Part shown: positions 8,094 to 14,004 of the stretch, piece by piece
Position numbering within the stretch: position 1 is the first letter of the stretch
Layout of the letters: the number at the start of each line of letters is the position of its first letter
From: an uncultured Methylophilaceae bacterium
GTDB lineage: Bacteria > Pseudomonadota > Gammaproteobacteria > Burkholderiales > Methylophilaceae
Reading direction: 5' to 3'
NCBI GenBank assembly: GCA_938084195.1
Contig: CALKDJ010000114.1
Coordinates: 1 to 14,004, forward strand
DNA length: 14,004 bases
Program-made: the position numbers and the translations under genes
The notes under the pieces: generated by a model
What the model saw: the letters and a program-made list of their open reading frames with translations, nothing else
Told to the model about the DNA's origin: nothing
Database searches by the model: none

Positions 8094-9836
8094 ATGCGTC
8101 TTTATAAAATTTTTCTATTTACCTTGATTGTTTGCTTAATGGGTTGTAAGCCATCCGATCAAGATTGGTCATCCTATGGAAAAGATTTAACCAATCAACG
8201 TTATGCAGTTATTGATGAGATCAATGATAAGAATGTTGGCAGCCTGAAACTCGCATGGCAACACCAAACTGGCATAAAGGCAACTTTTCAATCAACTCCC
8301 ATCGTGCATGAAGGAGTCATGTACGTATCTTTGCCCTTTAACCATGTCATTGCCATGAACGCAAAGACTGGAAAAGTACTATGGAGGTATGAGCATAATC
8401 GAAATCGTGACTGGAAAATGTGTTGTGGGCCATCTAATCGAGGACTTGCAATACATAACGGACAACTATTTATGGGTACAGTCGATGCAAGACTGATATC
8501 TCTAGACAGTAAAACTGGGGAAAAATTATGGGATATCAATGTGGTAAATAATGTTGTCCAGACAGAAACAATTACCGCATTAAATAATGAAGACCCAAAT
8601 CAAAAAAGAAAAGTAAGTGGTGGCACTGGGGTTGGTATCTCCATGGCACCGGTAGTCTATGAAAATAAAGTAATTATAGGTATTACCGGGGTAGGCTATG
8701 GGCTTCATTTAGATGATGCTGGTAAAGATGCTCCCCTAGCATCTGTGGTAGGTGTTGCTGGAAGATTTGGCCGGCCTGGTTTTCTAGCCGCATATGATAT
8801 TTACTCTGGGAAAAAAATATGGCAGTTTGACACCATTCCGGAGGAAGGATGGGAAGGTGATTTTAGTAACTATACAAAAGATGGGGAAGTATTAAACAGA
8901 GATTTACAATATGAAAGAGATCATTTAGAAAAATATCCTGATGCAGCAAAATATGGGGGAGGTTCAGCTTGGACCACCCCTGCCATCGACAAAGATACTA
9001 ATACTTTATTCTTTGGGACTGGCAACCCATCCCCGCAAATGAGTGGCGATAGCAGGCCAGGGGACAATTTATATACCGTTTCATTAGTAGCGCTAGATGC
9101 AAACACAGGGAAGCTTAAATGGTTTTATCAACAAGTACCTCATGACATCTGGGGATATGATGTCGCAAGTCCTCCAGTAATTTTTCATACCTTACATAAG
9201 GGTAAGGTAATTCCCGCGGTGGGACAGGCAGGAAAAACTGGGTGGTTTTATATACATAATAGAGATACTGGCGAACTCCTGCTTAAGTCAGAGCCCTTTG
9301 TTCCACAAAAAAATATGTTCGCTGAGGCAACTGAAGAGGGCACCATAATATATCCTGGTATTTTAGGTGGCTCCAATTGGTCGCCAGTAAGCATGAATAT
9401 CGACCTGCATCTTGCTTATATTTCTGGCATTCATGCACCCATAAAATATACCCTTAATGAAAAAAATATTGGTAATAATATTATTAAATATACAAGTTCT
9501 GAACCAACACAAGATGATCAATGGGGCGTCCTATCTGCACTAAACTTATCAACAGGTAAAATTATCTGGCAACAAAAAACGGATCAACCAATGCTAGGTG
9601 GCACCCTTGCAACAAAGGGCAATTTAGTTTTTTTTGGTGAGGGTAATGGTCGTTTCAACGCAAGTGATGCTAAGACAGGAGAAATATTATGGACAACTTC
9701 TATAGACGCTGGAGTAAATGCTCCCCCCATATCCTATGTGATCGATGGTAAACAATACATAGCTGTTGTGTCAGGTGGAAATAAAATTATGGGCTTTAAA
9801 CAAGGTGATTACATTTCTGTATTTTCTTTAGATTAA
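8094..9836 (+). CDS. PQQ-dependent dehydrogenase-like beta-propeller lipoprotein
   Basis: This 580-residue protein is an eight-bladed quinoprotein propeller. Its lipoprotein signal has a hydrophobic stretch at 5-17 and lipobox LMGC with Cys18. Lys19 follows, so outer-membrane sorting is likely. Tryptophan-docking repeats recur (TGKVLWRYE, TGEKLWD, SGKKIWQF, TGKLKWFYQ, TGKIIWQQ, TGEILWTT). Features shared with quinoprotein alcohol and glucose dehydrogenases include vicinal Cys110-Cys111 followed by GPSNRGLA, FGTGNPSP with Asn311, RPGDN, and GGSNWSP (425-431). Two sites differ from methanol dehydrogenase: WGYD (353-356) where WDYA or WDYD is expected, and Gly201 where the metal-binding Glu is expected. 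An insertion follows at about 204-222. There is no cytochrome domain or membrane helix bundle. A periplasm-facing sugar or alcohol dehydrogenase is likely, but the substrate is unknown and altered catalysis is possible. Confidence 0.85.
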   Translation: MRLYKIFLFTLIVCLMGCKPSDQDWSSYGKDLTNQRYAVIDEINDKNVGSLKLAWQHQTGIKATFQSTPIVHEGVMYVSLPFNHVIAMNAKTGKVLWRYEHNRNRDWKMCCGPSNRGLAIHNGQLFMGTVDARLISLDSKTGEKLWDINVVNNVVQTETITALNNEDPNQKRKVSGGTGVGISMAPVVYENKVIIGITGVGYGLHLDDAGKDAPLASVVGVAGRFGRPGFLAAYDIYSGKKIWQFDTIPEEGWEGDFSNYTKDGEVLNRDLQYERDHLEKYPDAAKYGGGSAWTTPAIDKDTNTLFFGTGNPSPQMSGDSRPGDNLYTVSLVALDANTGKLKWFYQQVPHDIWGYDVASPPVIFHTLHKGKVIPAVGQAGKTGWFYIHNRDTGELLLKSEPFVPQKNMFAEATEEGTIIYPGILGGSNWSPVSMNIDLHLAYISGIHAPIKYTLNEKNIGNNIIKYTSSEPTQDDQWGVLSALNLSTGKIIWQQKTDQPMLGGTLATKGNLVFFGEGNGRFNASDAKTGEILWTTSIDAGVNAPPISYVIDGKQYIAVVSGGNKIMGFKQGDYISVFSLD

Positions 9837-9862
9837 TAACTTAAAAATTATGTATTAATCTA

Positions 9863-9900
9863 ATTGTCATAATGTAAATTTATTGTCATAAAAATTTATC
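9863..9900 (+). promoter_or_regulatory. Duplicated TTGTCAT element, PhoB-box-like, in promoter region of the GT4 gene
   Basis: The 76-base gap at 9837-9912 holds ATTGTCATAA twice (9863-9872 and 9882-9891). Each copy is followed by AAATTTAT (9876-9883 and 9892-9899), giving an imperfect tandem duplication. The enterobacterial Pho box is CTGTCAT, a 4-base AT spacer, then CTGTCAT. The second copy, read as TTGTCAT-AAAA-ATTTATC (9883-9900), fits the first half and spacer well and the second half poorly. The two TTGTCAT cores are 19 bases apart, not the 11 expected for a canonical box. TTGTCA (9864-9869), 17 bases, then CATAAA (9887-9892) could also serve as an ordinary -35/-10 pair. Regulation by PhoB is an inference. 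Confidence 0.45.
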
Positions 9901-9912
9901 AATATAGAAGCT

Positions 9913-10893
9913 ATGAATTCAATCATCATAGCTACAGACACTTTTGAGCAAGTAAATGGAGTGTCAACAACATATAAAAATATCCTTAATGTCACAAATA
10001 AAAAGATCAATTTAATTCATCCTGGTATATTTAAGTGGAAATCTATTAATGCATATCCAGAAATTCAAATCTGTTGCGAACCCATAAAAGTTTATAAAGC
10101 TATACAAAAAATCAAACCTACTCATATCCATATCGCGACAGAAGGTCCGATTGGACTCGTTGCAAGAATATACTGCAAGTTCAATAAGCTTCCCTTTACC
10201 TCTGCATATCACACAAAATTTCCAGAATATTTAAATATTTATCTAAAAATCCCTATTAATTTTGGTTATGGTTTAATGAAATTATTTCATAAGAAAAGTA
10301 GAGCAATATTAGTACCATCTTCATCATGTTTAGAAGATTTAAAAAATAAAGGATTCAAAAATCTTGTTCTTTGGACGCGGGGTGTTTCTTCTTCACTAAT
10401 CAAAACTGTTTCAAAAAATACTGATCATGGTAAAATTAAGGTCCTGAGTGTTGGAAGGATAAGTAAAGAAAAAAATTTAGAAGCGCTATGTGAATTAAAT
10501 AAAGATTTTGACATCACCATCATTGGAGACGGTCCAGAATTAAAAAGGTTAAAGAAAAAATATAAATCCATTACGTTTCCGGGTTACAAGTTCGGTACCG
10601 AATTAGCCAATTATTATTCTCAAAATGATGTTTTTTGCTTTACAAGTAAAACAGATACCTTTGGGATAGTCATTATTGAGGCATTATGTAATGGCCTACC
10701 GGTTGTTGGTTATAACGTAACTGGGCCCAAAGATTTAGTAAGAAGCAATAAAGATGGATACCTTGGTAATGATTTAAAAGAAAATATTTATAAATCTATC
10801 AAGTTATCCAAAAAAAATATTCAGCAATACTCAATTAAAAAATGGACATGGAAGAAGTGTGAGGAAATATTATTTAAACAATTATTAGATTAA
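9913..10893 (+). CDS. Family 4 glycosyltransferase, Agt/MgtA-like
   Basis: This 326-residue protein is a retaining GT-B glycosyltransferase of family GT4, somewhat shorter than the common 340-400. The N-terminal acceptor domain begins IIIATDTFEQVNGVSTTY. It then has HIHIATEGPIGLVAR (71-85) and SAYHTKFPEYL (97-107), as in proteins annotated GDP-mannose-dependent alpha-mannosyltransferase and in glycolipid synthases such as Agt. The donor domain has SVGRISKEKN (179-188), IIGDGPE and the E-x7-E-type segment DTFGIVIIEALCNGLPVVGY ending in Glu256 (the first acidic residue is Asp248), then NVTGPKDL. The start follows the duplicated TTGTCAT element and has only a weak AGAAG upstream. It is 7 bases from ugd, so UDP-glucose or UDP-glucuronate are plausible donors. 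A diacylglycerol acceptor is inferred from the family and context; an exopolysaccharide role is possible. Confidence 0.85.
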   Translation: MNSIIIATDTFEQVNGVSTTYKNILNVTNKKINLIHPGIFKWKSINAYPEIQICCEPIKVYKAIQKIKPTHIHIATEGPIGLVARIYCKFNKLPFTSAYHTKFPEYLNIYLKIPINFGYGLMKLFHKKSRAILVPSSSCLEDLKNKGFKNLVLWTRGVSSSLIKTVSKNTDHGKIKVLSVGRISKEKNLEALCELNKDFDITIIGDGPELKRLKKKYKSITFPGYKFGTELANYYSQNDVFCFTSKTDTFGIVIIEALCNGLPVVGYNVTGPKDLVRSNKDGYLGNDLKENIYKSIKLSKKNIQQYSIKKWTWKKCEEILFKQLLD

Positions 10894-10900
10894 ATTTATA

Positions 10901-12067
10901 ATGAAGATAACAATCGTGGGTATTGGTTATGTTGGATTAGCAAATGCGGTATTACTAGCCCAACACCATGAAGTAATCCTGATCGATATAATAAAAGGAA
11001 AAGTTGCGCAGGTTAACAGAAAAGAATCGCCAATAAAAGATCCTTACATATCTGCCTACCTAAAGTCTGTTAAGCTTAATATTAGAGCAACAACCAATTA
11101 CATCCAAGCATATAAGAATTCTGATCTAGTTATCATAGCCACTCCTACTGACTATGATCCATCTTCTAATTTTTTTAATACTTTATCTATAGAATGGACT
11201 ATAAAAAAAATATTATCTATAAATCATAAGATACCGATACTTATAAAATCAACAATACCAGTTGGTTATACCAAAAAAATTAGAAAAGAATTCAATTATC
11301 AAAAAATTATTTTTTCACCAGAATTTTTAAGAGAGGGGCAGGCTCTTCACGATAGTCTATATCCATCAAGAATAGTAATTGGTAGTAAAAAAATAATTGG
11401 CAAAAAAATTGCCCAAGTATTCTCTCAATGTTGTTTGAAAGATAACGTTGACACTATTTATACAAGCTCTAATGAAGCAGAAGCCATTAAACTTTTCTCT
11501 AATACCTTTCTCGCAATGAGAGTAACCTTTTTTAATGAACTTGATTCATTTGCAGCTAAAAATAAACTGAACAGTCAAGATATTATTAATGGTGTATGTC
11601 TAGATAATAGGATAGGTAATTATTACAACAATCCATCATTTGGTTATGGTGGTTACTGTCTTCCCAAGGATACTAAACAACTTCTAGCAAATTATCAAAA
11701 TGTTCCAAACAATATTATTAAAGCCATCGTTGACGGTAATGAGACAAGAAAAGCCTTTATCGCTTCAGAAATTTTAAAAAAGAAACCCAAGCTCATGGGG
11801 GTGTACAGATTAATTATGAAGAGTAACTCCGATAATTATAGAGAGTCTGCAATCTTTGGAGTAATTAAAAAAATTCAAAATGAAAATATAGAAATTCTTA
11901 TATATGAACCAGGTTTAAAAAAGAAAAGGATAAATGGATTTAAGGTCACTGATAATCTAAAATTATTCAAAAAAAATACAGATATTATTATTGCAAATAG
12001 AATTGATAGTGAATTGTTAGATGTTCAACATAAAATATATTCGCGTGACATTACAAGTGAAAATTAA
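10901..12067 (+). CDS. ugd: UDP-glucose 6-dehydrogenase
   Basis: Ugd oxidises UDP-glucose to UDP-glucuronate with two NAD+ in the cytoplasm. The 388 residues equal the E. coli enzyme length. The NAD-binding start is MKITIVGIGYVGLANAVLL, and Asp29 lies at the strand end that binds the adenosine ribose. KSTIPVGYT (116-124) and FSPEFLREG (138-146) follow. Lys197 lies in EAIKLFSNTFLAMR. The catalytic Cys253 sits in GYGGYCLPKDTKQL, with Lys256 and Asp257. The C-terminal UDP-binding domain is complete, including GVYRLIMKSNSDNYRESA and IYEP. It is 7 bases after the GT4 gene and probably co-transcribed, supplying UDP-glucuronate to it. The gene is noticeably rich in Ile, Lys and AT-ending codons, like its GT4 neighbour, which may hint at a separate origin from the upstream operon. 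Confidence 0.95.
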   Translation: MKITIVGIGYVGLANAVLLAQHHEVILIDIIKGKVAQVNRKESPIKDPYISAYLKSVKLNIRATTNYIQAYKNSDLVIIATPTDYDPSSNFFNTLSIEWTIKKILSINHKIPILIKSTIPVGYTKKIRKEFNYQKIIFSPEFLREGQALHDSLYPSRIVIGSKKIIGKKIAQVFSQCCLKDNVDTIYTSSNEAEAIKLFSNTFLAMRVTFFNELDSFAAKNKLNSQDIINGVCLDNRIGNYYNNPSFGYGGYCLPKDTKQLLANYQNVPNNIIKAIVDGNETRKAFIASEILKKKPKLMGVYRLIMKSNSDNYRESAIFGVIKKIQNENIEILIYEPGLKKKRINGFKVTDNLKLFKKNTDIIIANRIDSELLDVQHKIYSRDITSEN

Positions 12068-12076
12068 TCTCAACTT

Positions 12077-12080
12077 AGGA
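12077..12080 (+). promoter_or_regulatory. Shine-Dalgarno motif AGGA for the 74-residue membrane protein
   Basis: AGGA lies 8 bases before the ATG at 12089, and the context is TTAGGAATGG. It is the one clear, well-spaced ribosome binding motif among the start sites of this window. It fixes the start of the small gene; the ATG at 12081 hits a stop after three codons. Confidence 0.6.
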
Positions 12081-12088
12081 ATGGAAAA

Positions 12089-12313
12089 ATGAATCTTTTA
12101 AAAAAAAACCTTAAATGGTTTAGTACATTTTTTGTACTCATTGGTATATTACTTACAAATCTAAATATTTATCCGGTGAATATTATATTTCATGGTATTG
12201 GTGTTATTGGGTGGACTTTTTCAGGAATTATTTTAAAAGATAAGGCTATTTTAGTAAATTTTGGATTACAAATTCCTCTTTTCGTAATAGGTTTTTTAAA
12301 TGTAATGATGTAA
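12089..12313 (+). CDS. Small hydrophobic membrane protein (possibly DUF6552-like)
   Basis: This 74-residue protein is almost entirely hydrophobic, with a basic N-terminus (Lys5, Lys6, Lys9). It has probable membrane segments at about 10-25, 31-48 and 54-72. Internal landmarks are LTNLNIYPVN, GIGVIGWTFSG and LKDKAILVNFGLQ. It resembles, from memory only, small DUF6552-type proteins sometimes misnamed UbiE. No enzymatic motif is visible. It is the first gene of a cassette with a YjcH-type protein 13 bases downstream and an ActP-type symporter, and it has a good Shine-Dalgarno motif. A helper role in carboxylate transport or in symporter assembly is a guess from position. Confidence 0.75.
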   Translation: MNLLKKNLKWFSTFFVLIGILLTNLNIYPVNIIFHGIGVIGWTFSGIILKDKAILVNFGLQIPLFVIGFLNVMM

Positions 12314-12326
12314 GCTTATTTAGCTT

Positions 12327-12605
12327 ATGTTACAAACCGAACAAAAAGAATATAAAAGTTTATTAGCTTCAAGAAAATTAATAGTAATTTTATTGTTATT
12401 ACTAACAATTATTCCCTATTTCAGCTTTATCTCTATAATTGCTTTTAAGCCTTCTATATTTGGGCAATTAATTGATGGGTACTCACTCTCCATAGGAGTT
12501 GCTTTAGGTTTTATACTAATTCTTCATATTTTTTTCATTACCTTTTTATATGTTTTTTTTGCCAATTGGAAAATTGAACCTATGGTTAATAAATTAAAAA
12601 AATGA
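12327..12605 (+). CDS. DUF485 (YjcH-type) inner-membrane protein
   Basis: This 92-residue protein has two membrane segments, at about 18-40 and 56-79, joined by a short loop ([11 protein letters not shown]). It ends with [19 protein letters not shown]. The YV-x2-AN-x-(4)-P/D pattern near the end of the second helix is characteristic of DUF485, the family of E. coli YjcH. YjcH is encoded with the acetate permease ActP, and here the ActP-type gene follows 25 bases later, supporting the call. No molecular function has been firmly established for the family. The start has no Shine-Dalgarno motif. It is preceded by two copies of AGCTTAT in the 13-base gap, one ending in the ATG, and translation may rely on coupling. 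Confidence 0.85.
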   Translation: MLQTEQKEYKSLLASRKLIVILLLLLTIIPYFSFISIIAFKPSIFGQLIDGYSLSIGVALGFILILHIFFITFLYVFFANWKIEPMVNKLKK

Positions 12606-12610
12606 TGATA

Positions 12611-12615
12611 AAGGA
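12611..12615 (+). promoter_or_regulatory. Distant Shine-Dalgarno-like AAGGA before the symporter gene
   Basis: AAGGA lies 15 bases before the ATG at 12631, longer than the usual 5-9. No in-frame start codon is closer to it. A seven-codon open frame (12602-12625) overlaps the upstream stop as ATGA and ends 5 bases before the symporter ATG. The motif may therefore act on that reinitiation frame or weakly on the symporter. Confidence 0.35.
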
Positions 12616-12630
12616 TTTCAGTTAGTCGCC

Positions 12631-14004
12631 ATGAATATTATCGCTATTTTAATGTTTGTTTTATTTGTAGGTTTTACATTATATATAACTTACTGGGCAT
12701 CCAAAAAAACACAGAATGCAAAAACCTTTTATACAGCTGGTGGAAATATTACTGGATTTCAAAATGGATTAGCTATATCTGGTGACTTTATGTCAGCAGC
12801 TTCTTTTCTTGGAATATCAGGTCTCGTTTTTTTAACTGGTTTTGATGGTTTAATTTATTCAATAGGTTTTTTAGTTGGGTGGCCAATCATCCTTCTCTTA
12901 ATTGCTGAACCCTTAAGAAACCTTGGTAAATTTAGTTTTGCGGATGTTGCTTCTTTTCGTTTAAATCAAAAACCTATTCGTATTCTCGCGGCATGTGGAT
13001 CACTTTTCACGGTTATTTTGTATCTTATAGCTCAGATGGTCGGTGCAGGAAAGCTTATTGAGCTATTATTTGGGTTACCATATTTCATTGCTGTTATGAC
13101 CGTTGGTGGTTTAATGGTTCTTTATGTAGCTTTTGGTGGAATGTTAGCAACAACTTGGGTCCAAATAATCAAAGCTGTTTTATTGTTGTCAGGAGCAACA
13201 TTGATTGCGATATTAGTATTATTACAGTTTGATTTTAGTCTTAATGCTTTTTTTAATGCAGCCATTAATATTCATCCAAAAGGTGAAGCTATTCTTGCTC
13301 CTGGTGGATTAATATCAGATCCTATATCGGCTATTTCATTAGGATTAGCTCTTATGTTTGGTACTGCTGGACTTCCTCATATTCTTATGAGATTTTTTAC
13401 AGTTAAAGACGCCATTCAAGCAAGAAAATCTGTTGTTTATGCGACTGGCTTTATAGGATATTTTTATATTTTAACCTTTATAATAGGTTTTGGAGCCATC
13501 ATACTTGTCTCGCAAAATATGAGCTACTTAAATGAGTCAGGTGATCTAATTGGAAATAGTAATATGGCTGCTATTCACCTAGCACATGCTGTTGGTGGAG
13601 ATCTTTTGTTAGGCTTTATATCTGCAGTTGCTTTTGCGACGATATTAGCAGTTGTGTCAGGCTTAACTCTTGCTGGTGCATCAGCAATATCACATGACCT
13701 ATATGCAAATGTTTTCAATCATAAGAAAATAAATGAAAAAAAAGAGATGCAAGTTTCGAAAATTGCTACTATTGCATTAGGCTTACTAGCAATCTTTCTC
13801 GGTATTATTTTTGAAAGTCAAAATGTGGCATTTATGGTTGGCTTAGCATTTGCTATTGCGGCCAGTACCAACTTTCCTATTCTTCTTCTATCTATTTATT
13901 GGAAAAATTTAACCACGAAGGGTGCTGTGATTGGTGGATCAGCAGGGTTACTCACTGCCATCATTCTAGTAATTTTAGGACCGGTTGTTTGGGTAGATGT
14001 ATTT
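12631..14004 (+). CDS. actP: ActP-type sodium:solute symporter, 3' end outside window
   Basis: This is the first 458 residues of a sodium:solute symporter family protein; E. coli ActP has about 549, so roughly the last sixth is missing. The frame is open to the final base. Many membrane segments are visible, starting at 1-20. Family motifs are [76 protein letters not shown] (244-261), [21 protein letters not shown], and [20 protein letters not shown]. The [10 protein letters not shown] and [15 protein letters not shown] segments closely follow acetate permease ActP. Uptake of acetate, glycolate or a similar short carboxylate with sodium is likely; the exact substrate cannot be read from sequence. 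It follows a YjcH-type gene, as in E. coli yjcH-actP, but no acetyl-CoA synthetase is in view. Confidence 0.9.
   Translation, partial: MNIIAILMFVLFVGFTLYITYWASKKTQNAKTFYTAGGNITGFQNGLAISGDFMSAASFLGISGLVFLTGFDGLIYSIGFLVGWPIILLLIAEPLRNLGKFSFADVASFRLNQKPIRILAACGSLFTVILYLIAQMVGAGKLIELLFGLPYFIAVMTVGGLMVLYVAFGGMLATTWVQIIKAVLLLSGATLIAILVLLQFDFSLNAFFNAAINIHPKGEAILAPGGLISDPISAISLGLALMFGTAGLPHILMRFFTVKDAIQARKSVVYATGFIGYFYILTFIIGFGAIILVSQNMSYLNESGDLIGNSNMAAIHLAHAVGGDLLLGFISAVAFATILAVVSGLTLAGASAISHDLYANVFNHKKINEKKEMQVSKIATIALGLLAIFLGIIFESQNVAFMVGLAFAIAASTNFPILLLSIYWKNLTTKGAVIGGSAGLLTAIILVILGPVVWVDVF

Noticed and set aside
9826..9862. Intrinsic terminator after the PQQ lipoprotein gene
   Set aside because: A TTAATA/TATTAA inverted pair exists around the stop, but it is entirely AT, weakly paired, and not followed by a T run. 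It cannot be called a terminator.
12014..12042. Promoter inside the 3' end of ugd (TTGTTA, 17 bases, TATATT) for the transport cassette
   Set aside because: The spacing is ideal, but such matches are expected by chance in DNA this AT-rich, and it lies within coding sequence with no other support.

Overview
The window is an AT-rich stretch (roughly one third G+C by eye) of a compact proteobacterial genome. All genes lie on the + strand. MetH, Mpl, a TonB-family protein, GpgS/GpgP, a PQQ-dependent lipoprotein and a YjcH/ActP pair together suggest a Gram-negative bacterium, probably a streamlined aquatic Gamma- or Betaproteobacterium. This placement rests on remembered family resemblance and composition, not on a search. 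No RNA genes, mobile elements, CRISPR arrays or gene-free stretches longer than 80 bases were seen.

Region 1 (2-9836) looks like one very tight transcription unit. It holds the 3' part of metH, then mpl, a tonB-like gene, a glucosylglycerate module (HAD phosphatase, GT81 synthase, GH13 phosphorylase), a radical SAM protein, and a PQQ-propeller lipoprotein. Junctions are 4-base overlaps or gaps of 2-27 bases, and almost none has a Shine-Dalgarno motif. The module should make glucosylglycerate, a compatible solute typical of salt stress with nitrogen shortage. The phosphorylase would recover it as glucose 1-phosphate plus glycerate.

Region 2 (9837-12067) starts with the only sizeable intergenic gap (76 bases). 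That gap carries a duplicated TTGTCAT-type element resembling PhoB half-sites. Downstream lie a GT4 glycosyltransferase and a UDP-glucose 6-dehydrogenase. The pair suggests synthesis of UDP-glucuronate and its transfer to an acceptor. With the Pho-box-like element, I infer a possible phosphate-starvation glycolipid pathway (glucuronosyl- or glucosyl-diacylglycerol). A surface polysaccharide role is the main alternative.

Region 3 (12089-14004) is a transport cassette: a 74-residue hydrophobic protein, a DUF485/YjcH-type protein, and an ActP-type sodium:solute symporter cut off by the window end. It probably takes up acetate or another small carboxylate.

The most notable signals are four. First, the Pho-box-like duplication sits before the GT4/Ugd pair. 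Second, glucosylglycerate synthesis and breakdown are encoded back to back. Third, the PQQ lipoprotein appears to have Gly at two positions that are catalytic or metal-binding in methanol dehydrogenases. Fourth, a perfect 42-base tandem duplication lies in the acidic linker of the TonB-like protein.
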